From Asanoa sp. WMMD1127 (lineage in GTDB: Bacteria; Actinomycetota; Actinomycetes; Mycobacteriales; Micromonosporaceae), in the NCBI RefSeq assembly GCF_029626225.1, contig NZ_JARUBP010000001.1, positions 5,084,001 through 5,148,000 on the forward strand: a stretch of 64,000 bases of DNA, given 5' to 3'. The notes under the pieces are model-generated. The model did no database searches. It was not told the origin of the DNA and saw only the letters and a program-made list of their open reading frames with translations. Below are positions 25,661-32,518 of the stretch, one piece after another. Positions within the stretch are counted from its first letter, which is position 1, and every line of letters begins with the position of its first letter. The position numbers and the translations under genes were made by a program.

Positions 25661-26419
25661 TCATCGCGGAACCCGTCGGGCCTCGATGAGCGTCCGAGTC
25701 GAGTGGGCTACGAACTGCCCGTGCGCACGGATGTGAGCGTCGAGGCGATGCAGCGCCTGGCGGTGACCGTCGACCGTGAAATCGGGCACCCACCAGACGC
25801 ATTTCCGAAGCAGGTAGACGATCGCGCCGATGTCGAAGAACGTCATCCGGCAGCGGGCGGTGCGCAGGCGGACGACGCGCAAGCCGGCCGACTCCGCCGC
25901 CGCGGCCTCCCGCTGCGGATCCCGGTCGTGCCGCTGGCGTGGCAGCGGGCCGCGGAACTGCTCGATAAGTTCGAAGGCGGACGCCGGCCCCACGTGTTGG
26001 GCCAGGTAGGTGCCGTCGTCGACCAGGACCCGTGCGATCTCGATCCAGTTCGGACGCACCGGATGGCGGCTGCTGACCAGCTCGAAACTCGCGTCGGAGA
26101 AGGGCAGGGCGGCGCCTTGCTCGAGCGGAACGACCTCCACTCCGCGAGGCGTCAACAACTCCCGGGCCCGTTCCACGTTAGGCGGCCAGCCCTCGGTAAC
26201 GGCGGTTCTCCCGGGAAGCCGTGGCGCGCCGTTGACGACTTCGCCGCCTCCGGTGTCGATGTCGAGCGCTGAGGAGACTTCCGCCAACCGCGTCGCGAGC
26301 AAACGGGAATATCCCCACGGTGGCCTTTCCTCAGTCGCCCGACCGTCGAGCCAGTCGAAGCTCCAGCCGGACACGTCCACGGAGGCCGCCTCGGCAACCA
26401 GATCATCGAAAGTACGCAC
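25661..26419 (-). CDS. Class I SAM-dependent methyltransferase
   Basis: This 252-residue enzyme has the AdoMet-binding glycine loop ALDIDTGGGEV (about 51-61), an acidic end of strand 2 region, and post-motif segments LPFSDASFELVSSRHPV and EIARVLVDDGTYLAQHVGPA. The N-terminal SGWSFDWLDGRATEERPPWG is a recognisable feature of a conserved actinobacterial methyltransferase group whose substrate I do not know. The GTG at 26419 has AAAGGA nine bases before it. About 95 bases upstream lies a very strong hairpin preceded by two tiny reading frames, so expression may be controlled by attenuation. Confidence 0.85.
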   Translation of the reverse strand: MRTFDDLVAEAASVDVSGWSFDWLDGRATEERPPWGYSRLLATRLAEVSSALDIDTGGGEVVNGAPRLPGRTAVTEGWPPNVERARELLTPRGVEVVPLEQGAALPFSDASFELVSSRHPVRPNWIEIARVLVDDGTYLAQHVGPASAFELIEQFRGPLPRQRHDRDPQREAAAAESAGLRVVRLRTARCRMTFFDIGAIVYLLRKCVWWVPDFTVDGHRQALHRLDAHIRAHGQFVAHSTRTLIEARRVPR

Positions 26420-26508
26420 GCCAACATCCTTTCGTGAAGGTCAATCCAATTCCGCGGACGGCGGCGAAGACCGTCGGGACGACGGGAACGTCCGATGCGG
26501 TGACGGCG

Positions 26509-26551
26509 AACGGAAGTCCTCCCCGCGCTTCGCGCCGGGAGGACTTCCGTT
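26509..26551 (-). terminator. Strong hairpin in the methyltransferase leader (attenuator or terminator)
   Basis: The arms 26509-26523 and 26537-26551 are perfectly complementary over 15 bases (AACGGAAGTCCTCCC and its complement). A second 4-base GCGC stem sits inside, with a TTC loop. It is placed after the 8-codon frame at 26560-26586 and before the methyltransferase start at 26419. No U-run follows, which is usual for GC-rich actinobacterial terminators. Its position in a leader favours attenuation over plain termination. Confidence 0.6.
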
Positions 26552-26559
26552 GCGGATCT

Positions 26560-26586
26560 TTAGTTCCACTCGAACTCGCGCTGCAT
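26560..26586 (-). CDS. Candidate 8-codon leader ORF (MQREFEWN)
   Basis: An ATG at 26586 follows the purine-rich sequence GGGGGTGGTGAGC and encodes MQREFEWN before TAA. Its stop is nine bases from the hairpin that precedes the methyltransferase. A 16-codon frame (26599-26649) lies directly upstream. Frames this short occur often by chance; position and ribosome site are the only support. It might be a leader peptide for attenuation or, less likely, an ultra-short peptide precursor. Confidence 0.3.
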   Translation of the reverse strand: MQREFEWN

Positions 26587-27028
26587 GCTCACCACCCCCT
26601 AGCGCGTGGCGCCGGCCTGAAGAACCGCGGCCGGCGAGACTCGCACCATCAGACCGTGGTCCGGCCCGGCGAGCCAGGACGCCCGACTCGACGTTTCGGC
26701 CGACGTCGCGTCGAGGTGCTACCGCCCGGCGTCCCCGAACGGCAAGCGAGCCCGCAATTCGAAGACGGGTGCGTCGCGCCGAACAGTGAGAGTGCCGCCA
26801 AGGTCGGCGCCCCGGGCCGCACGACCGGCCAGTCCGGTTCCGCGGCTGACGGAGGAGTGGCAACTCGGCGCGCGAGGCGCTGTCGTTCCGCGTCGCGCGC
26901 CCGGGTTCCTTGCGATCGGCTGGCGAATACTGGCCACTGAGTCGCGACGAGCCCCGCGAGGGCTATACCGTCCTGCCGGTGCCTATTCGTTGGACGCTCG
27001 AATACCCGACGTAATACCGAGGACAGCG

Positions 27029-27841
27029 GTGGACCCCAACAGTGATACGCCTGGCCTCTCAGGCTGGGCGCGGCTGGGAAAGAGGACGCCACCAGCGATT
27101 GTTATCGAGTTCGGCAACGATCTAACGGCCCTCGGGTGGGTGACGGAACTCATGGTCGCGGGCTCGCTGGCTACCGGCGACTACCTGCCACACATCAGCG
27201 ATCTCGATCTGGTCGCACTTGTCGACGGGCCCGTCGACATCGGTCGACAGGCTGCGTTGACTGCGCTTCATCGTCGCCTGGACGACGGGAGGGGCGCCGG
27301 GTTGAATCTGGGCTGCGTGTACGTCGACACCGACAGCATTTCGCGGGTCGAGACGCTGCACCTGATGTGGACCCATGGGCACCTCACGCATCGGACGCTC
27401 TCCGGCATCACCAGAGAGGAACTGGTCCTGCACGGTTACTCGGTTTTCGGTCGCCAGCCCCGCGACGTCCTCCCACCCATGTCCGCCGCGGACATTCGCG
27501 CCGCCGCCCGGGCCGAACTCACCGGATACTGGAATTGGGCAGTTAAGCGACCGTGGATCTGGCTCGATCCCACCATTGCTGATCTTGGCCTCACGTCCAT
27601 GGCTCGTGGTCGGTACGCGTTGTACAACGGTGAACTGCTGACCAAGACACAAGCGATCAGACACGCGCACGCTCCGAGCTGGTTGGTCGATCAACTCACT
27701 GCGAGACGCCAAGGGATCTCCGTCTCTTCGCCTCGCATCCGCACGGCCTTCATCGCGTGGCGAGACGCCCGACGGACCGTCGCCTACGCCAAGCGCGCCC
27801 AGAGATACCCGCCGCCGCTCCAACCGACCCCCTCGCACTGA
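27029..27841 (+). CDS. Nucleotidyltransferase-domain protein
   Basis: This 270-residue protein has the minimal nucleotidyltransferase motif: G45-S46 in MVAGSLATGDYLPHISDLDL, with D58 and D60 as metal-binding residues. These are the residues used by aminoglycoside adenylyltransferases and MNT-type enzymes. The rest (TGYWNWAVKRPWIWLDPTIA and a helical C-terminus) fits the substrate-binding half of an ANT-like protein, but the target is unknown. The GTG at 27029 has GAGGA seven bases ahead; the frame further up to 26786 lacks homology. It could nucleotidylate a drug or a protein. Confidence 0.8.
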   Translation: MDPNSDTPGLSGWARLGKRTPPAIVIEFGNDLTALGWVTELMVAGSLATGDYLPHISDLDLVALVDGPVDIGRQAALTALHRRLDDGRGAGLNLGCVYVDTDSISRVETLHLMWTHGHLTHRTLSGITREELVLHGYSVFGRQPRDVLPPMSAADIRAAARAELTGYWNWAVKRPWIWLDPTIADLGLTSMARGRYALYNGELLTKTQAIRHAHAPSWLVDQLTARRQGISVSSPRIRTAFIAWRDARRTVAYAKRAQRYPPPLQPTPSH

Positions 27842-28071
27842 CGGCGGAGAGTTCAGCACCACGGGCCCGCATAGGACCGATGTCGCGTTCATGTCGCCCT
27901 GGTGATCCCGACCGCCAAACTGTGTGGCGGCTTGATCTTCCTTCCGGCGACGGCGTGCAGGCGCTCTCAACCAGGCCACGCGACGAATCGCGATCAAGTG
28001 TTCAGGTATCGCAGTCTCGCTCGGATTCCCAGGGAGTGAATCGCTCCGTCCGAGCACGAAAGGGAGAAATT

Positions 28072-29817
28072 GTGAGACTCAAGGGAGGGGCGCTGATCGT
28101 CGGCGCTCTTGCCGTGGCGTTGACCGCCGCGGGTTGTTCAGAGACAACGTCCGGTGGCGACAGCGACACGCAGAAGGCCAAGACGCAGACGGGTTCGATC
28201 TCCTACGAGGCCGCCGACAACACTGGCCCGGCCAAGGCCGTCGATGGCGCCACCAGGGGCGGCACCATCACGGTCCTGCTGAACTCGGACTTCGAGCACC
28301 TCGACCCGGCCCGTAACTACGTCAATCTGCAGCAGCTGACCGGCAGTCTGATCTACCGGTCGCTCAACGGTTACCAGGAGGACGGCAGCGGCAAGATGAC
28401 GCTGGTCGGCGACCTGGCCACCAACCCGGGCACCGACGTCAACAAGGACTGCAAGGTCTGGGAGTTCAAGCTCCGCGACGGCCTGAAGTACGAGGACGGC
28501 TCGGCGGTCACCTCGAAGGACGTCGCCTACGGTCTGGCCCGTAGCTTCGCCCCCGAGCTCAACGAGGGTTCGCACTACATCCAGCAGTGGCTCTACCCGG
28601 GTGGCACCTACAACGCCTCCTACAAGGGCCCCTACGAGGGTGGCCAGATGCCGGCCGGCGTCGAGACCCCGGACGACAAGACCATCAAGTTCACCTTCGC
28701 GGCTCCGCACTGCGACATGCCGTACGCGGCCGCGCTGCCGGCGACCGCGCCGGTTCCGCAGGCGAAGGACACCAAGGGTCAGTACGATCTGCGTCCGTTC
28801 TCCTCGGGCCCGTACAAGGTCAAGAGCTACACCCGTGACAACCTGCTCGAGCTCGAGCGCAACCCCAACTGGGACGCCAACACCGACCCGATCCGCACCG
28901 CTTACCCGGACAGTATGAAGTTCTCGTTCGGTCTCGAGCAGCAGCAGATCGCGGAGCGGCTCGTCGCTGACGCGCCGGCCGACCAGATGTCGCTGACCTG
29001 GGGTGACACGCCTCCGGCCGTCCTGCCTCGCACCACCGCCGCAGGTGTCGCGGAGCGGGTCGCCAAGGGCCCGACGCAGTACGTCTGGTACCTGGGTGTC
29101 AACAACCAGCGGATCAAGGACAAGAAGATCCGTGAGGCGCTCTACTACGGCCTCGACCGCGACGCGGCGCTTAAGGCGATCGGTGGCACCTCGGCCGGCA
29201 CGCCGGCCAGCACGCTGATGTCCCCGACCACCGCGGGCTTCGAGAAGTACGACGCCTACAACGCTCCGGCGACCGGTGACGTCAACAAGGTCAAGGAGAT
29301 CCTCGGCGGCACCACCCCGCCGCCGCTGGTGCTCGCCCACAGCAACACCCCGCTTCGCACGGCGCAGGCCGAGGCGATCCGGGCCAGCCTGGTCAAGGCC
29401 GGCTTCCAGGTGACGCTCAAGGCGATCGAGGCGACCAGCTACTACGACGAGGTTGGCCGGAAGAACACTCCGTTCGACCTGTACCTGCACGGTTGGGGCT
29501 CGGACTGGCCGACCGGTTCGACGATCATCCCGCCGCTGTACGACAGCCGCGAGATCGTCGACGAGGGCAACCAGAACCTGGCCTACTTCGCCGAGCCGAC
29601 CGTCGACGCGGAGATCGACCGGATCAAGACCCTGCCGGCCGCCGAGCAGGACGCCGCGTGGATGGCTCTCGACAAGAAGATCATGACTGACTACTTGCCC
29701 GAGATCCCGGCCTACTACGACGCCACTCACGAGCTGTTCGGCTCGAAGGTCGGCAATGCCTTCCTGAGTGACGCGTTCGGCGCCATCCAGGTCAGCAAGA
29801 TCTACGTCAAGCAGTAG
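28072..29817 (+). CDS. Family 5 extracellular solute-binding lipoprotein (peptide/nickel type), orphan
   Basis: The product has 581 residues. A lipoprotein signal (GALIVGALAVALTAAGC, lipobox ending in Cys) is followed by the SBP_bac_5 fold: GGTITVLLNSDFEHLDPARN, VTSKDVAYGLARSF, FDLYLHGWGSDWPTGS. This family delivers oligopeptides or similar ligands to an ABC permease. The GTG at 28072 has AGGGAG five bases before it. No permease or ATPase gene is near, so it must use a transporter encoded elsewhere or act as a sensor. Third positions are almost uniformly G or C, which suggests high expression. Confidence 0.92.
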   Translation: MRLKGGALIVGALAVALTAAGCSETTSGGDSDTQKAKTQTGSISYEAADNTGPAKAVDGATRGGTITVLLNSDFEHLDPARNYVNLQQLTGSLIYRSLNGYQEDGSGKMTLVGDLATNPGTDVNKDCKVWEFKLRDGLKYEDGSAVTSKDVAYGLARSFAPELNEGSHYIQQWLYPGGTYNASYKGPYEGGQMPAGVETPDDKTIKFTFAAPHCDMPYAAALPATAPVPQAKDTKGQYDLRPFSSGPYKVKSYTRDNLLELERNPNWDANTDPIRTAYPDSMKFSFGLEQQQIAERLVADAPADQMSLTWGDTPPAVLPRTTAAGVAERVAKGPTQYVWYLGVNNQRIKDKKIREALYYGLDRDAALKAIGGTSAGTPASTLMSPTTAGFEKYDAYNAPATGDVNKVKEILGGTTPPPLVLAHSNTPLRTAQAEAIRASLVKAGFQVTLKAIEATSYYDEVGRKNTPFDLYLHGWGSDWPTGSTIIPPLYDSREIVDEGNQNLAYFAEPTVDAEIDRIKTLPAAEQDAAWMALDKKIMTDYLPEIPAYYDATHELFGSKVGNAFLSDAFGAIQVSKIYVKQ

Positions 29818-29836
29818 AGAAGCGCCGTCACCGAGC

Positions 29837-29876
29837 GGGGTGTCGGTGGTCTCCGAGTGGAAGCCACCGGCACCCC
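29837..29876 (+). terminator. Rho-independent-type hairpin after the solute-binding lipoprotein
   Basis: GGGGTGTCGGTGG (29837-29849) pairs with CCACCGGCACCCC (29864-29876) with one mismatch and a 14-base loop. It begins 20 bases after the stop codon of the lipoprotein gene. Confidence 0.65.
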
Positions 29877-29891
29877 CGTCTCGTTGGCATC

Positions 29892-29920
29892 ACCTCAGCG
29901 CCGCCTCAATCGCACCTCAG
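29892..29920 (+). promoter_or_regulatory. SARP-type triple direct repeat before the SARP/NB-ARC gene
   Basis: Three heptamers ACCTCAG, GCCTCAA and ACCTCAG start at 29892, 29903 and 29914, an exact 11-base period with 4-base spacers. This is the format bound by SARP (OmpR-like winged-helix) regulators. The array ends 74 bases before the GTG of the SARP gene, so autoregulation is likely. The same array type is at 44346-44374. Confidence 0.65.
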
Positions 29921-29993
29921 TGTCGTAGGCCACCCTGAACCCTCGTCCGGACCGAACAGCCCGTTCGCGAGGGATCGCAGGGAGGAACTTCAC

Positions 29994-31571
29994 GTGGTGG
30001 GCTGCCCCACTCCATCGACACTCCACTTTGGCATTCTCGGTCCGGTGCGCGCGACAGGACCGCAGGGGCCTGTTGCCGTGGGCGGAGTCAAAAGCCAGAG
30101 CATCCTCGCGGCGCTCCTGCTGGAGGCCAACCGCGTGGTGCCGATGCAGCGCCTCATCGCCGCAGCCTGGGACGACGATCCCCCCGCCGGCGCGCAGACC
30201 CAGGTCCGCAACAGAATCTCCGCCCTACGACGTGCGTTCCGGGATGTCGAAGCGGCGACGGAGGTCATCGTCACCAGCGGGTCAGGCTACGCGCTGCGGA
30301 CACCGGAACAACGATTCGACCTTGGGACCTTCGAGGCCGAGCTCGCCCGCGCCCGCTTCCTGCGCTCGGCCGGGGATGCGCCGCGAGCGCGGGAGGCGCT
30401 CGCCGACGCGCTGGGCCTGTGGCGAGGTTCCACGCTGGACGGGTTGACCGCACCACTCATGGTGGAGGCGGCGGAGCGGATCGACCAACGCCGGATGGGC
30501 GCGGTCGAGGTGCGCATCGAACTGGACCTGGAACTCGGCCGCGCGGCGGAGCTCGTGCCCGAACTGACCGAACTGACAGTCGAGAACCCGTACCGCGAGG
30601 GTCTGCACGCGCTGCTCATGCTCGCTCTTCACCGAGCCGGTCGACAAGCCGAAGCGATGGCGGTGTTTCGCCGCATCCGTCGCGAGTTGGTCGATCAGCT
30701 GGGCGTCGAGCCGGGTCCCGAACTCCAGCGGCTGCACCGAGCGCTGCTGGACGGCGGGCCGGTGACCCTGTCGAAGGCTGCGCCGTCTCGGCCGGCGATG
30801 GCCGTCGAACCGGCCCGCACGGTCGTCCCTCGTGAGCTTCCGGCGGCCGTTCCAGGTTTCGCCGGGCGCCACGCGGCGCTGCACCTGCTGCGGCAACGGC
30901 TTCCTCAGCCGTCCGCACCCACCACCCTCACCGTGATCACGGGGATCGCGGGAATTGGCAAGACGGCCCTCGCGGTGAAATGGGCACACGAGATGGCGAC
31001 CGCGTTCCCCGACGGTCACGTCTACCTCGATCTGCGCGGGGACTCGCTGAACCGGCCGATGGACAGCGGCGAAGCGCTGGGGCGCCTGCTTCGCTCGCTC
31101 GGCGTGTCCGCCGAGGCGATTCCTGTCGACGTCGCCGAGGCAGCCAACCGGTTCCGCTCCGTCGTCTCCGGTCGACGCGTGCTGCTGCTGCTCGACAATG
31201 CTGTGTCAGAGGATCAGGTGCGGCCATTGCTGCCAGGAAACAGCGGGTCCGTTGTGCTGGTCACCAGCCGGAGCCAGTTGACCGGCCTGGTCACGCGCGA
31301 AGGGGCGGCGGCGATCCCGCTGCACGGACTCACCGGGGGCGAGGCCCAGGAGGTGCTGACGCACTTGGTGGGTGCGCAGCGGGTGCACGCCGAAGCCCAC
31401 GCGGCCGGCGAGTTCGCGAAGCTCTGCGGAGGGGTGCCATTGGCGATTCGAAGCGCTTCGGCAACGCTGATTCGCCACCACGACCTGACCATCGCGTCCC
31501 AAGTCGAGGTTATGCGCGTCGCGGCGGAACGCGAGCCGTTCGACGCGGTGACCGGGTCGTCCCTCGCGTGA
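29994..31571 (+). CDS. SARP (AfsR-like) regulator: winged helix, BTAD and NB-ARC
   Basis: The product has 525 residues. An OmpR-type winged helix (LHFGILGPVRATGPQGPVAV to about 100, with a typical SGYAL wing) is followed by the bacterial transcriptional activation domain (FDLGTFEAELARARFL, DQLGVEPGPELQRLHRALL). An NB-ARC ATPase comes last, with Walker A GIAGIGKTALAV (about 314-325) and Walker B RRVLLLLDNA. AfsR-type proteins normally continue with TPR repeats for another 400 residues; here the chain stops just after the ATPase core. The GTG start has GGGAGGA six bases ahead. It probably binds the GCCTCA repeats before itself and before the lysozyme-like gene. Confidence 0.9.
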   Translation: MVGCPTPSTLHFGILGPVRATGPQGPVAVGGVKSQSILAALLLEANRVVPMQRLIAAAWDDDPPAGAQTQVRNRISALRRAFRDVEAATEVIVTSGSGYALRTPEQRFDLGTFEAELARARFLRSAGDAPRAREALADALGLWRGSTLDGLTAPLMVEAAERIDQRRMGAVEVRIELDLELGRAAELVPELTELTVENPYREGLHALLMLALHRAGRQAEAMAVFRRIRRELVDQLGVEPGPELQRLHRALLDGGPVTLSKAAPSRPAMAVEPARTVVPRELPAAVPGFAGRHAALHLLRQRLPQPSAPTTLTVITGIAGIGKTALAVKWAHEMATAFPDGHVYLDLRGDSLNRPMDSGEALGRLLRSLGVSAEAIPVDVAEAANRFRSVVSGRRVLLLLDNAVSEDQVRPLLPGNSGSVVLVTSRSQLTGLVTREGAAAIPLHGLTGGEAQEVLTHLVGAQRVHAEAHAAGEFAKLCGGVPLAIRSASATLIRHHDLTIASQVEVMRVAAEREPFDAVTGSSLA

Positions 31572-31953
31572 GCCGAGGCGACGAGGTTGTGGTGGACCGA
31601 CGGGCAAACCCCCCAACCCGCCGATCCACCGCTGGTCGCGACCCGCCACGAAGGGAGGGATCGGGCCGCGAGCGCCGTGCTGGTCCTGTGAAGGGGACAG
31701 AGGCCAGCACCGCGTTCGTCGATTTCTTTGACGTCATCTCTTCAGTTACTCGGAAACGTACAAGGGGTGGTCATCGATTCATCATCGGTCGCTCATCGCG
31801 CGCGATCGAACAGGCGCCCGGGGGCAGCCCAAAGTTCCGGTGCAATGTCCGGTTGAACATCCTGGTGTCTCTCGGCCGGTTGCGATCAGATGGGTCGGGC
31901 CCCGCCGGCTGCGGATCGTCGCTCCGGCTTCGACCGGTCGCGAGGAGTACGGC
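31572..31953. other. 382-base gap after the SARP gene: terminator, no gene seen
   Basis: After the SARP stop comes an imperfect terminator-like hairpin (31591-31630). The rest, up to the LuxR-type HTH gene, shows no reading frame with a ribosome site and no protein similarity that I can name. It may contain the promoter of the following small gene, but no convincing -35/-10 pair was found. Confidence 0.5.
31591..31630 (+). terminator. Imperfect terminator hairpin after the SARP gene
   Basis: GGTGGACCGACGGG (31591-31604) pairs with CCCGCCGATCCACC (31617-31630) at 12 of 14 positions around a 12-base C-rich loop. It begins 20 bases after the stop. Confidence 0.5.
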
Positions 31954-32334
31954 ATGTGGCAGCCCGGTCCGGTGGACGACCGCCTGCTTGTTCGTCTCGA
32001 GACGATCCCGTCGCATCTGCGGCCGGTCCTCCTCACGCTGCTGTCTGGAGCGACCGATGCCACCGCATGTCATCGGCTCAGCATGTCGGCACGCACCTAC
32101 AGCCGTCGACTGGCGGAGTTGTCCGACTACTTCGAGGCCCGGAGCCGGTTCCAACTGGGAGTGAAGGTCGGCCTTTCGGGACTGGTCGTTCCGGCCGAGG
32201 TCCGGAGCGGCCGCCGTGACGGGGAAACGCGGCGCCCGTCTGATCCGGTCGACGAATGCCGGGTTGAACCACGGCCTGGTCGACGAACAGTGCTTCGCGA
32301 CCCGGTTGGCGATAGATCGCGACATGTCGAGTAG
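31954..32334 (+). CDS. Small LuxR-type helix-turn-helix protein
   Basis: The product has 126 residues. Residues 18-70 match a LuxR/NarL-like DNA-binding domain of the type found at the C-terminus of larger actinobacterial regulators (LLSGATDATACHRLSMSART, then YSRRLAELSDYFEARSRFQL). No sensor or receiver domain precedes it, and the last about 50 residues (RSGRRDGETRRPSDPVDECR) are polar and unordered. The ATG at 31954 has GAGGAG seven bases before it, so a short protein is actually translatable. It may be a stand-alone HTH regulator or the surviving end of a longer gene. It lies just upstream of the large exoprotein genes. Confidence 0.6.
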   Translation: MWQPGPVDDRLLVRLETIPSHLRPVLLTLLSGATDATACHRLSMSARTYSRRLAELSDYFEARSRFQLGVKVGLSGLVVPAEVRSGRRDGETRRPSDPVDECRVEPRPGRRTVLRDPVGDRSRHVE

Positions 32335-32518
32335 GCGACGCCGGGCACTATAGCTCCCCACCGCGTGGGATCCGGCGCGGGTCCACCTCCTACACAGGAC
32401 TGTCGCCGCCGAGCGTCATTCTTCGCCCGAGGTTGCGTCGCTGAGCGACTGCTTTTCACCGTCTTAGACCCTAGGTTTACGCCCGTCACCATCGATGATC
32501 ATTACGGGGCAGGTTCAT

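Larger units (their letters stand above)
26420..27028. other. 609-base region without a normal gene; holds a hairpin and tiny ORFs
   Basis: This stretch lies between the divergent methyltransferase and nucleotidyltransferase genes. The part next to the methyltransferase holds a 15-base-arm hairpin (26509-26551) and minus-strand frames of 8 and 16 codons. The part from about 26650 to 27028 has long open frames in several directions, but none has a ribosome site or recognisable protein. I treat them as GC-driven noise. Confidence 0.5.

Noticed and set aside
26560-26586. MQREFEWN as an ultra-short modified-peptide precursor
   Set aside because: There is no P450, radical SAM enzyme, cyclase or protease next to it, and frames of eight codons are expected by chance. 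A leader-peptide role fits the hairpin better.
31728-31760. TTGACG as a -35 box for the small LuxR-type gene
   Set aside because: No -10-like hexamer lies at 16-19 bases, and the gene start is 220 bases further on.
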